A stretch of DNA of 42,890 nucleotides, from positions 1 through 42,890 of the IMG/VR virus record IMGVR_UViG_3300044608_000887; one strand, written 5' to 3'. The notes under the pieces are model-generated. The model saw only the letters and a program-made list of their open reading frames with translations. It ran no database searches and was not told the DNA's origin. This stretch comes from a virus. The position numbers and the translations under genes were made by a program. Position 1 is the stretch's first letter. Every line of letters starts with the position of its first letter. Positions 34,179 through 42,009 of the stretch are shown here, in pieces.

Positions 34179-35786
34179 TTACTGGCCACCCATCCCTCCT
34201 TGCAGCATCTGCATTGCTTGTTCAGCCATTTCAGGTGGGATGTTTTGACCACCCGTAGCCATGATGTCTTGCTGTGCAGCAGCTCCCATAGCACCAGCTG
34301 CATTCTGAGCAAAGATTTTTTGCATTTCCATTTTTTGTTGCATGGCGGCTTGGGCTTGTTGCTCTGCTGCAATTTCTTCCCGACTACGGACCCAGTTTTG
34401 TGGATCAAAGCCAAGGGACGTAATCAAAGATCTGGCGTACTCTTCCCACTTAAAGGAAGCGGCTGCTTCTGGAGGGAGGTTTCTAACCATTTCACCCATT
34501 TGAAGAAGCTTGGTGATATCAGACTCTCTACTGAGTGATTGAAGACCAGTAAGGATTTCAATGTTAAGGATACCATCTTTTTCATCAAACTGCTGGCTAA
34601 GCTTTTGGTCAATCTCGCCATTTTGAAGCATTAGGTAGACGGTTCTTTTAATGATGGGAACCATAAAGTCTCTGGCAATCGCGGAGAAAGTACCACCTAA
34701 TACGGTCTCAAGTTCATTGCCAACAGCTCTGATAGCCGTGGCGGTTACGCGATCACCTGTAGGCATTGCTGCGGTCTGTAGTAAGAAACCCTGACCGACT
34801 TCCTTACGCATTTCTGTGACGGCTGTGGTTGAGATCTGGACCTGGGGATTGATGGTATCCGAGGGGGAAATGGTAAAGACATCTTCTTTTCTGGCAGCAA
34901 CCCATTGCCCATTCTGAGCACCAGCAAGGTCATCAATTTCTGTTACTCCGCTTGGATTGACTCCCATGAAGAATGTAGAACCAGCTGCCATACCTTGAAT
35001 TGCCGATCTGGTATATGCTTCTAAGGTTCTAATATCAGCATAGATATCTTCTACATGGGATCTACCATAGTCTTCACCAGATACACTAGACCATCTGATT
35101 ACAACATATGGTAGGACATCATAGTAACCAACTTCAACTATGTTGTCGTCAATCTCTTTTTCTACAGCCCACTGCCCATCGCTAGTTTGGTAAACTCTAA
35201 TGTAAACTGTTCTGTACCCATGTTGGTTTGTTTCACCAGACATAAAGTCATAAGCAATTGCATCTTCCTCATTACTGGGAGAGATAAATTCAAGGTAGAT
35301 AAACTCCTTGATGCTGCCGTTTACATCTCGACGGACTACAAATTGATCAAGTCTAATCAACCTAAAAGAGAAATCATTTTCCATGATAATAAGAACATCG
35401 CCAATTACAATAGCGTGTTGCATTGCTAAATAAGCAATTTCTCTAAGGTTGTTTGACATCAATTTTCTATACACTTGGAACGATAAATTTTCCAAGTATT
35501 CTTTGATCTCGTTAGTTGGTTCTCGACCGTTTTTTAACCCAAAAGAAAAGAACGGTGTGTCATTAAGTGGAATCAAAACACTAAGGATTTTACTTGCTAA
35601 AGAAGTAACTCCTCGGCTTTGTACCGAAGAATAAGTCTGAATTAAGTTATCCTCTCCACTCATTGAGTGATAAGGCAACAAAGTGGGAACGGTTATAGCT
35701 GAACATGCTCTTGCTTTGTCAAGACGAGTTGTTCGCTTGGCGTCTAGTTTTTCCCATCTTTCTTTAATAGTTTTTTCAGACTTCAT
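34179..35786 (-). CDS. Portal protein (head-tail connector), T7 gp8-like
   Basis: A 535-residue protein, exactly in the size range of T7 gp8 (536), starting at ATG behind AAGGAG. Recognisable stretches in order are the N-terminal YSSVQSRGVTSLASKILSVL, IRLDQFVVRRDVNGSIKEF, YVVIRWSSVSGEDYGRSHVE, FFMGVNPSGVTEIDDLAGAQ, TAMPTGDRVTATAIRAVGNE-like and LETVLGGTFSAIARDFMVPI, ending in a long Gln/Met/Ala-rich helix and a Gly-rich tail. It forms the dodecameric ring at one vertex through which DNA is packaged and ejected and to which the gp11-like adaptor binds. Confidence 0.94.
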   Translation of the reverse strand: MKSEKTIKERWEKLDAKRTTRLDKARACSAITVPTLLPYHSMSGEDNLIQTYSSVQSRGVTSLASKILSVLIPLNDTPFFSFGLKNGREPTNEIKEYLENLSFQVYRKLMSNNLREIAYLAMQHAIVIGDVLIIMENDFSFRLIRLDQFVVRRDVNGSIKEFIYLEFISPSNEEDAIAYDFMSGETNQHGYRTVYIRVYQTSDGQWAVEKEIDDNIVEVGYYDVLPYVVIRWSSVSGEDYGRSHVEDIYADIRTLEAYTRSAIQGMAAGSTFFMGVNPSGVTEIDDLAGAQNGQWVAARKEDVFTISPSDTINPQVQISTTAVTEMRKEVGQGFLLQTAAMPTGDRVTATAIRAVGNELETVLGGTFSAIARDFMVPIIKRTVYLMLQNGEIDQKLSQQFDEKDGILNIEILTGLQSLSRESDITKLLQMGEMVRNLPPEAAASFKWEEYARSLITSLGFDPQNWVRSREEIAAEQQAQAAMQQKMEMQKIFAQNAAGAMGAAAQQDIMATGGQNIPPEMAEQAMQMLQGGMGGQ

Positions 35787-35795
35787 GTACTCTCC

Positions 35796-36152
35796 TTAGC
35801 TGGGTCTTGTTTGTGATTCGTAAATTGGTCTTTCAATTGTTGGCATAGCCAAATTAGAACCACCACCAAATTCATCTGAAGTTGTTTTAGATGATTGAGC
35901 AGTCATTTCCTGGAAAACAGCGGTTTCTCTACGCTCTTCGCTAGCAAGTCTATTGGCTTTTTCCTGGGCTGCTCTTTCTCGTTTAAGTTCTTCAGCAATA
36001 CGAAGACGCTCACGTTCGTCACGCATACGCTCTTCTGCCTCAAGTTGATACTGTCTTTGCATGTTAAATTGACGCATCTGAAACTCTTCGTTTCTTCTCA
36101 TTTGAGCGTCCATTTCTTCTTGAGTTTGGCCTTTAGGTGCTCTACCTCCCAT
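35796..36152 (-). CDS. 118-residue coiled-coil protein upstream of portal
   Basis: Starts at ATG behind AAGGAGAG, three bases before it the previous stop. Residues about 10-85 are an almost continuous Glu/Arg/Gln-rich helix (for example MRDERERLRIAEELKRERAA); the C-terminal 35 residues are Ser/Thr/Pro-rich with FGGGSNLAMP. Position directly before the portal matches T7 gene 7.3, whose product is a small virion tail protein ending in a Gly-rich sequence, but the similarity is only positional and compositional. A virion-assembly role is plausible; the family is not recognised. Confidence 0.75.
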   Translation of the reverse strand: MGGRAPKGQTQEEMDAQMRRNEEFQMRQFNMQRQYQLEAEERMRDERERLRIAEELKRERAAQEKANRLASEERRETAVFQEMTAQSSKTTSDEFGGGSNLAMPTIERPIYESQTRPS

Positions 36153-36154
36153 GT

Positions 36155-36412
36155 TTACTCTCCTTCTCGTAAAGAACTCTCAGTTTCTCCACTACTTCTA
36201 GCTGACCCGCTTTGAAGCCCCTGTCGTAATCCTTTAGTTTTAGGTCTGATGGACTCAGAGTTATTAGTCTTGTTAGATAGTCCATCAATTCTTTCGTTAT
36301 TCTCAATGACATGTAACCTATCCTTCAAAATAATACTAAGGGCAAACTTAAGATCTGGGTCTACAATTTGATTGTTTTTTAATCTAGCAAGAAGAATTTC
36401 CAGTCTATTCAT
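36155..36412 (-). CDS. Unknown 85-residue hydrophilic protein
   Basis: Starts at an ATGA overlap with the gene before it. The N-terminal 45 residues form a charged helix (MNRLEILLARLKNNQIVDPD and onward to LHVIENNER); the rest is Ser/Gly/Arg/Glu-rich and probably disordered. The alternating charge suggests a small adaptor or regulator. I do not recognise it. The overlap on one side and a normal ribosome binding site for the next gene inside its end support a real gene. Confidence 0.65.
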   Translation of the reverse strand: MNRLEILLARLKNNQIVDPDLKFALSIILKDRLHVIENNERIDGLSNKTNNSESIRPKTKGLRQGLQSGSARSSGETESSLREGE

Positions 36413-36621
36413 GCCATCACCGTAATATTGATTTCTACTTTTTTGTCTTTTTCAATCTGTTGCTCTTCAAGAGAAGCATTAAGATTGTCTAGAAAAATTT
36501 TTACCATCTTTTTATTATGGAACCCGATGTTTACTGCTGTATAGTTAAGCTTAATTAGCTTAATGGTTTCAGCCATAACAAGATCCATATCATACTCTGT
36601 TTCGATAAAATACTGAGACAT
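36409..36621 (-). CDS. Unknown 70-residue protein downstream of ribonucleotide reductase
   Basis: Starts at ATG behind CTAGGAG, eight bases after the ribonucleotide reductase stop. The product alternates strands and helices (FIETEYDMDLVMAETIKLI, then KKVEINITVMA at the C-terminus), consistent with a compact alpha/beta fold. I do not recognise the family. It separates the nucleotide-metabolism block from the head genes and is coupled to the 85-residue gene. Confidence 0.7.
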   Translation of the reverse strand: MSQYFIETEYDMDLVMAETIKLIKLNYTAVNIGFHNKKMVKIFLDNLNASLEEQQIEKDKKVEINITVMA

Positions 36622-36629
36622 GGCGACTC

Positions 36630-38543
36630 CTAGATTTTACAGGAATCCCCAACACAGGCGAATTCTTGAGACCCAGTGGTATTGTCTTCTACCTCATAAA
36701 AAGGCAAAAGACTCCAATTGATTTCTTTTGGCATTTTCGCCATCAGTTCGTCATACTTTTCTACTGAAATCTTTTCAAACGGGGTTTGGGTATAGACATT
36801 GTCATCCCTTGGTAGGAACGCAACACCAGAAACCAAATCCCAGTGATTCCAGACCCAGTCACCAACTCGCATAAACTCGTTGTCTCTATAGTAAACAGTG
36901 ATACTTGGTTTGTGGTCACAGTACCAAAGTTGGTAAGCTAACCACAGATTAAGTTGACCAATAGCATCAACCTGATCTGCTGTAACACCCTGACCCTTGC
37001 AGGGGAACTCAAAGACAACCATATCTGGCTTGCCGTGAATAGTTTCCCATGGTACTTTTTGATCCATCAAGAACTGAGTGATTGGTTCGTTCTTACTAAA
37101 CTGAACACGACGAATAAAGTAAGGGGCGTATTCAGGATGGATACCAGAAGAGCAACCAGCAACGCTGGATGTAGTTCCTTCTGGTTTGATGCAAGTAATT
37201 GACTTGGATGGGTTAATATCAACGTATTCAGCCCATTCAGCATTTACGGTTTTTGCAACAGACTTGAGAGCTGAAAGGATTTTTTGCAATTCTTCGGGAC
37301 CATGACCACCATTCATTAAATTGTTTGAAAAGATACCAGTCATGGAAACACCAAGCAACCGCTCTTCTTCACAGTTTTTTTTCCACTCAGTAGCACCAAT
37401 CTTTTCAAAGTATGTGAAGTTTGTCATGGCACTCTGGAGAGTACCGAGGATGGTGGCTGCTGTAATCTTTTTAATCAAAGTAACAGGGGTATCGTTTTCT
37501 CTAACTACGATTGTAGAAAGATTGCAGAACTGATAAGGACGCAGAATGATTTCACTGCACGGGTTTGTACCAAAATCATACGAGTCATCACGACCAGCTG
37601 CCCTGGCGATTGTCTTCATGGCTTGACGGTTGCAAATACCACGCTCTCCGCTGAATGAATTATACAACGAAGACCATTCCTTGAGGAAGGTAGACATGCT
37701 GGGCTTTTGCTCGTAAACAGCCGAGTTGTTGCTGTTAGACAGGAACAACTCCTTGTCATACCAGTTACCAGACTTTACCGTAGCCGTTTGATCATCTTCA
37801 AGATCACTGAGGGAGATTTCAGCGGATCTACGGACACCACCACACACGATGACATCTGCAATCATGCAGTGAATCTTATGGGCGCTTACTCGGGTAAGCT
37901 TGGTATGTCCTTCCCACATCTCTCTTTCTACGGTTTTGGTAATAAAATCAATAAGTCTGATAAATGGCTCAGGACCACTGGCTCTACCACCAAATGTCTT
38001 TAGTCTTGCTCCCTTTGGACGAACCTTGGAAGCATCCACAACAGGCACAACACCGCTAAATACGCTATCCAAGAACTGACGAAGAGCATTAGCCCATCCT
38101 TCCTTGGAATCCTCTACTACAATAACACCAGAGTAATCCAGATGCTTAGGTAGGTCTGGTAACTGGTAAACATACTTACCTTCTACCGAAAAACCATTAC
38201 CAGTGCCACAAGAAAGGATATACATGGCGCACTGAAAGTCTTGAAACGACTTGGTTGGCATGTAAGCACAATTATATGCACAGACATCATCTCGGTCGAG
38301 AGCAGGACCAGCTGACCAAAGAGCGCGCATAGAACCAAAGATTTCTTTGTTGTACATAAGCGTTCTAGCATCATGCAGCGCCTTTTGAGCTTCAACAGGT
38401 AGTTCCCCAAGGTTAAACCTATTGATTAAATAACCAAAATAGCGGTCAACAGCTTCATGCCAGGTCTCTCTCCGACCTAGGTCATCACGCCATCTACAAT
38501 ACTTATCAACCGCCACGACTTCGTTTAGTAGTTTATTGCTCAT
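36630..38543 (-). CDS. nrdJ: Ribonucleotide reductase, class II (adenosylcobalamin-dependent), monomeric type
   Basis: Converts ribonucleoside triphosphates to deoxy forms to feed phage replication. I start at ATG 38543 behind TTGGAG; an upstream ATG would add ten residues. Key residues of the class II single-chain family are present: C92 (YNCAYMP) and C340 (QFCNL) as the redox pair, C329 in NPCSE as the thiyl radical site with N327 and E331, and the C-terminal shuttle pair C630 and C635 (CVGDSC). The finger-loop region LSCGTGNGFSV and KPEGTTSS are also typical. At 637 residues it is shorter than the Lactobacillus enzyme (739). It overlaps the exonuclease gene by 11 bases. Needs host or imported vitamin B12. 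Confidence 0.93.
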   Translation of the reverse strand: MSNKLLNEVVAVDKYCRWRDDLGRRETWHEAVDRYFGYLINRFNLGELPVEAQKALHDARTLMYNKEIFGSMRALWSAGPALDRDDVCAYNCAYMPTKSFQDFQCAMYILSCGTGNGFSVEGKYVYQLPDLPKHLDYSGVIVVEDSKEGWANALRQFLDSVFSGVVPVVDASKVRPKGARLKTFGGRASGPEPFIRLIDFITKTVEREMWEGHTKLTRVSAHKIHCMIADVIVCGGVRRSAEISLSDLEDDQTATVKSGNWYDKELFLSNSNNSAVYEQKPSMSTFLKEWSSLYNSFSGERGICNRQAMKTIARAAGRDDSYDFGTNPCSEIILRPYQFCNLSTIVVRENDTPVTLIKKITAATILGTLQSAMTNFTYFEKIGATEWKKNCEEERLLGVSMTGIFSNNLMNGGHGPEELQKILSALKSVAKTVNAEWAEYVDINPSKSITCIKPEGTTSSVAGCSSGIHPEYAPYFIRRVQFSKNEPITQFLMDQKVPWETIHGKPDMVVFEFPCKGQGVTADQVDAIGQLNLWLAYQLWYCDHKPSITVYYRDNEFMRVGDWVWNHWDLVSGVAFLPRDDNVYTQTPFEKISVEKYDELMAKMPKEINWSLLPFYEVEDNTTGSQEFACVGDSCKI

Positions 38544-39309
38544 CCTTGTTCTCCAAAATGTCTCTAATTGCATTGTTATTAGGGGTCCATAACTTAATTT
38601 CCCCCGTTTCTTTGTTGTAATCCCCGTCCCTTAGGATTCTTACGCACCGTGCCTGGGACAAGGCAAACTCTTCTCTGTACATTTCTACAGGACGCTTTTC
38701 TTCTGGCCGCTTAGCCCAGTCTTCGTCTTGGTACATTGACATAATGATTGAATCCCAGGCTTCTCTTGGCTTTAGCATAAGAAGTTTCTTGGCTTTGGCT
38801 GGACCAATCTTCCATAAACCCCAAATGTTATCGGTAGTATCTCCAGTCATCCACTGTTGATAAAAATAGAAATCAGCATCATCTTGGGATACCGTAACGG
38901 GTTCTGGTTCCTTATCTGGGTTCCAGTGAACCCCAGGAATCTGTCTAAGGTCTTTGTCAACCGTTACGCCAATTGCCCTACCAGAACTAACAAGCATGCC
39001 AATAAGGTCATCTGCCTCTAGTCTGGCAACACAGCGTGTTGTACAGGTATTGTAGATGCACTCAAGAGCAACCTTCATGGAATCTGGGGATTTGAAATCA
39101 TCTCTGTGTTGCTTGTACCTAGGCCAAAAGTCTCGTCTAAAATTATCGGAACGAGGACAAGACATGGCAACAATGACATTTGTAGAACCTTTGGGTGTCC
39201 ACAATTCAATGTCTTTTTTAATTCTGTAAGGTAGTTCATCAACGCCTTCTACATCAGCCCAGAACGCAGCCCTATAGGCTATGATATCTCCATCAAGGAT
39301 TGCTTCCAT
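38533..39309 (-). CDS. 5'-3' exonuclease, T7 gp6-like (FEN/PIN family)
   Basis: A 258-residue protein starting at ATG behind AGAGGAAG and overlapping the kinase gene by 17 bases. Motifs in order are LDGDIIAYRA (first metal ligand), FRRDFWPRYKQHR, ARLEADDLIGML, TVDKDLRQIPG and GDTTDNIWGLWKIGPAKAKK (helical clamp and DNA-binding H2TH part). The C-terminal VRILRDGDYN with LWTP matches the end of T7 gp6. It removes RNA primers and degrades host DNA to nucleotides for reuse. In T7 gene 6 lies after polymerase, as here, with the kinase and HNH gene in between. Confidence 0.9.
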   Translation of the reverse strand: MEAILDGDIIAYRAAFWADVEGVDELPYRIKKDIELWTPKGSTNVIVAMSCPRSDNFRRDFWPRYKQHRDDFKSPDSMKVALECIYNTCTTRCVARLEADDLIGMLVSSGRAIGVTVDKDLRQIPGVHWNPDKEPEPVTVSQDDADFYFYQQWMTGDTTDNIWGLWKIGPAKAKKLLMLKPREAWDSIIMSMYQDEDWAKRPEEKRPVEMYREEFALSQARCVRILRDGDYNKETGEIKLWTPNNNAIRDILENKDEQ

Positions 39310-39934
39310 TGTCTTCCTCTAATTCAATCCAAGAAGAACTAAGCCAATCTTGGATATTGGTTTTTACCATTTCTTTTAGATCTTCTAAAGTTCCTGAGTT
39401 GTATAGAACGGCATCATAAAGATCGTCGTACTCAGAGTTAGCCATGCCCATAAAAGCCGACACTTGGTTAGCCAGGGTTTCCGATTCATGTGTTCTCCAT
39501 TCTGCATTGTGCTCGGGAATTTGACGGTCTCCCGCATAAACAAACAACTGAATGGCAGCTAGCTTGCGACCAAAGGCAAGTTCGTTCATGTACCGAACAT
39601 CATCTTGCACAATAACATATTCCCAGTTAGTGAGCAGTTCACGTTTATTGTTTACTTCCTTTTCCATGTACTCAAGGATTGCCTTTTCTGTTTCATCCAC
39701 CCAATGATCTGGGTTTTTCTTTCTCTTGCTAGCTCCAGTCTTTTGGCAAAACTTTCTGTACTCTTCACTATTGGATTCTTTAGTTAATCCTTTTTTGGCA
39801 GCGGCTTTTTTGATTGCATCTGCAAAAGGAATAATAACTGGTCTGTATCCAAGTTCAAAGGCTTCTTTGCACACCATATGAGCTAGGGTTGTCTTCCCAA
39901 CTCGCCCAACTCCAGAGATTTGAATTAGTCTCAT
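39293..39934 (-). CDS. Deoxynucleoside monophosphate kinase-like P-loop protein
   Basis: I start at ATG 39934 (MRLIQISGVG) because the P-loop needs the strand right at the N-terminus; an in-frame TTG 66 bases upstream is less likely. Walker A is GVGRVGKT (residues 8-15). DDVRYMNELAFGRKL (111-125) corresponds to the DVRxxNE motif of phage T4-type dNMP kinases. DHWVDETEKAI (about 76-86) is the lid/substrate region usual in this family. It would phosphorylate dNMPs from host DNA breakdown. Upstream Shine-Dalgarno is weak (GGGA), so translation may depend on reading of the gene it overlaps. Confidence 0.78.
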   Translation of the reverse strand: MRLIQISGVGRVGKTTLAHMVCKEAFELGYRPVIIPFADAIKKAAAKKGLTKESNSEEYRKFCQKTGASKRKKNPDHWVDETEKAILEYMEKEVNNKRELLTNWEYVIVQDDVRYMNELAFGRKLAAIQLFVYAGDRQIPEHNAEWRTHESETLANQVSAFMGMANSEYDDLYDAVLYNSGTLEDLKEMVKTNIQDWLSSSWIELEEDNGSNP

Positions 39935-40067
39935 TTTGTAGTTTGTCCCAGTTTCTAATGATATACCCAAGCCCAATGTTACCTCTATTGTACTCAACAA
40001 TCATTGGATGGTCCGAATGCTTTGCTATAAAGTCGGTTACCTGTTTCATAAACAAAACAGAGTTCAT
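39855..40067 (-). CDS. Small unknown protein overlapping the kinase start
   Basis: A 70-codon frame that begins in an ATGA overlap with the HNH gene, behind CAGGGC, and runs 80 bases into the kinase gene in another frame. The product begins MNSVLFMKQVTDFIAKHSDH and contains the segment GNIGLGYIIRNWDKL, ending in a Trp/Ser-rich tail. I do not recognise it. Without it there would be a 130-base gap in very compact DNA, and the coupled start supports it. The long overlap weakens the case. Confidence 0.5.
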   Translation of the reverse strand: MNSVLFMKQVTDFIAKHSDHPMIVEYNRGNIGLGYIIRNWDKLQNETNSNLWSWASWEDNPSSYGVQRSL

Positions 40068-40285
40068 CTTTTTGCCCTGTTAGTTGATCTGGAAACCACA
40101 CGAAGATTGGATCTACTATTGTTTCTAGGGTTTCCATCTTTGTGGTCAATGTCTTTGCCATCCCCTTTCTTAACACGACCTTTTCTTAGGGCTTCGCGGC
40201 GAACTTTGTTACGGTGCGCTCGGTCTTTTTTTGATTTTTCCGAGGATTGGAACTTCTTGTACTCATCTTTATAATCTCTTGACAT
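40064..40285 (-). CDS. Free-standing HNH endonuclease
   Basis: I place the start at 40285, where ATG overlaps the polymerase stop (TAATG) behind CGGAG; an in-frame upstream start inside the polymerase gene is possible but has no advantage. The 73-residue product is very basic and ends with an HNH core: DIDHKDGNPRNN (residues 45-56), then SNLRVVSRSTNRAK (N60 and N69). T7-like phages often carry such small HNH genes next to polymerase or packaging genes, as mobile homing elements or DNA-processing nickases. The gene lies exactly between polymerase and kinase, as expected for an insertion that spared both. Confidence 0.85.
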   Translation of the reverse strand: MSRDYKDEYKKFQSSEKSKKDRAHRNKVRREALRKGRVKKGDGKDIDHKDGNPRNNSRSNLRVVSRSTNRAKR

Positions 40286-42000
40286 TAGTGTGTCTCCGAC
40301 CAGTTGTTTCCTACTTTGTATTCTGCTTCGATAGGGCAACTACACCTGAAGTATTCACCAGCAATTGTAGCGGCCTTGCAGATAATTTTACCGACTTCTT
40401 CAGCATGTTCAGGATTGGTTTCTACCTGAACCTCGTCATGAACATTTGCTAACCATTTATAAGGAAGTTTAGAATTCCTAAGGTTCTTGTCAGCAATACA
40501 CAACCATGCTTTTGCAATATGAGCACCAGATGATTGCAATAGTGTGTTAAGGGCAGCGTGTTGCTTTCTTACATACACAGGTCTCCAGTTAAACGGCTTT
40601 ACAAAACCGTTGGCAATGGCATCAAACTTGCAGTTTTCAACCACTTTTTTTAATCCAACGATATTGTTTGTCAAGTTTTCTTTAACTTTTCTTGCTTTGT
40701 GCTCGGTTGTCTTAATGGTCTTTGCAAACTTGGCATCGCCACCACCATACAGGTAGCAGTAAATACCAGTTTTTGCTGTATCTCTGGCTTCTACGCCCAT
40801 GGCTTTTTGATTTAAGACATGGACATCGCCCTGGGTTACTTCCTTTACATAAGTACCCTGATCGTATGGCCACAGGTAATGAGCAAGCATTCTAAGTTCA
40901 AGACCCTTGAGATCAGCACCTACTATTTTCTTACCCTTGCTTGCAATAAAACAAGCTCTTGCTCTTGGGTCGGAATGGACATTCTGTAGGTTTGGTTCCC
41001 TAGCAGACATACGACCAGTAACAGCTCCAAGAGTGTTTACAAGGCCGTGTATACGACCATCTCTAGAAAGGTTAGCTCTGTTAATCCAGTCCTCTACCTG
41101 AGACTTGAGCTTTTCTTTGTCGAAATACTCACAAAGAATCTTTGCCTCTGGGTACTCTAGCTTAGATAGAACTTCATAATCGACTTTTGGATTTCCTTTT
41201 TCTGTTTCGGGTGCTTCCCATTCATACTTTTCAAACAACCTCTTTGCGATTTGTTGTCTGCTCCCTGGGTTGAAAACTTCGACCTTGTCCTTGAGGGGTT
41301 TTCCAGTCGTCTTATGATATCTAGGAGTGACGATTGGTTGGAATGTCGTTTGCATTTGGTCGTTGATTTGGCAAATCTCATATTGTAGCTCCATTACTAG
41401 TTTTTCAGCTGCGTCAACATCAAAAGCAAACCCATTCTCTACCTGACCCATAACAATGTTGGCAACAACATGTTCAAGGCGCATGGCTTCGTCTGTTAGA
41501 TTCTTTTTCTTTGCTTCCTTCATCAGGAAATGATAAAGATCCTTGGTAACCCTAGAGTCTTGAACACAATACTCACCCATTTCTCTACAGTATTCGTCCC
41601 AACCGCCTTTGTAATTGTCTTTCTTGTTACCAAGAAACTCGCCCCATGCCTCAAGAGAGTGGCTGTTGTCAGCAGTAGGTGGCTCATCTCCGTAGATTAA
41701 ACGACTAAGGATAAGCGTGTCTACTACATTGGTGAACGGATCTTTGATTTTAAAACCAAACTTCCTGACTAAAGCGGGTATGTCAAACCCATAGATATTG
41801 TGACCGACAATTACATTGGCTTCCTCTAGGATTTGAACGCCATAGGAGATGTTGTCACGCTCAAACAACAAGGATTCCCCTGTGTTTATATCAACAACAG
41901 AAAGACACCATACGGTGTCAAACTCTTTTTTATAGCCTTTCTTTTCCTTGATGATCTCATGGAGGCCATTTGCTTCGATGTCAAAGGCATAAACTTTCAT
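40285..42000 (-). CDS. DNA polymerase, family A, with 3'-5' exonuclease (T7 gp5-like)
   Basis: A 571-residue replicative polymerase starting at ATG behind AAGGAG. The exonuclease is complete: FDIEANGL (D7, E9), VGHNIYGFD (N68, D73) and YCVQD (Y144, D148). Polymerase motifs are GADLKGLELR (A, D363), R406-D-T-A-K410-T-G-I-Y414 with Y418-G (B) and NVHDEVQVE (C, H521-D522-E523). Y414 matches position 762 of E. coli Pol I, a tyrosine as in T7. Compared with T7 gp5 (704 residues), the thumb segment between GKPL and FNP (about residues 233-244) lacks most of the thioredoxin-binding loop, so processivity must be achieved differently. It works with the helicase encoded upstream. Confidence 0.96.
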   Translation of the reverse strand: MKVYAFDIEANGLHEIIKEKKGYKKEFDTVWCLSVVDINTGESLLFERDNISYGVQILEEANVIVGHNIYGFDIPALVRKFGFKIKDPFTNVVDTLILSRLIYGDEPPTADNSHSLEAWGEFLGNKKDNYKGGWDEYCREMGEYCVQDSRVTKDLYHFLMKEAKKKNLTDEAMRLEHVVANIVMGQVENGFAFDVDAAEKLVMELQYEICQINDQMQTTFQPIVTPRYHKTTGKPLKDKVEVFNPGSRQQIAKRLFEKYEWEAPETEKGNPKVDYEVLSKLEYPEAKILCEYFDKEKLKSQVEDWINRANLSRDGRIHGLVNTLGAVTGRMSAREPNLQNVHSDPRARACFIASKGKKIVGADLKGLELRMLAHYLWPYDQGTYVKEVTQGDVHVLNQKAMGVEARDTAKTGIYCYLYGGGDAKFAKTIKTTEHKARKVKENLTNNIVGLKKVVENCKFDAIANGFVKPFNWRPVYVRKQHAALNTLLQSSGAHIAKAWLCIADKNLRNSKLPYKWLANVHDEVQVETNPEHAEEVGKIICKAATIAGEYFRCSCPIEAEYKVGNNWSETH

Positions 42001-42009
42001 CTAATCTCC

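Noticed and set aside
34172-34414. Upstream extension of the 90-residue Cys/Lys-rich gene into the portal gene
   Set aside because: The extension lies in another frame of the portal coding sequence, has no recognisable conserved sequence, and the recognisable family core lies after ATG 34171.
39994-40176. Minus-strand 60-codon frame between HNH and kinase genes
   Set aside because: It overlaps the HNH gene almost completely in another frame and has no coupled start; the 39855-40067 frame explains the gap better.
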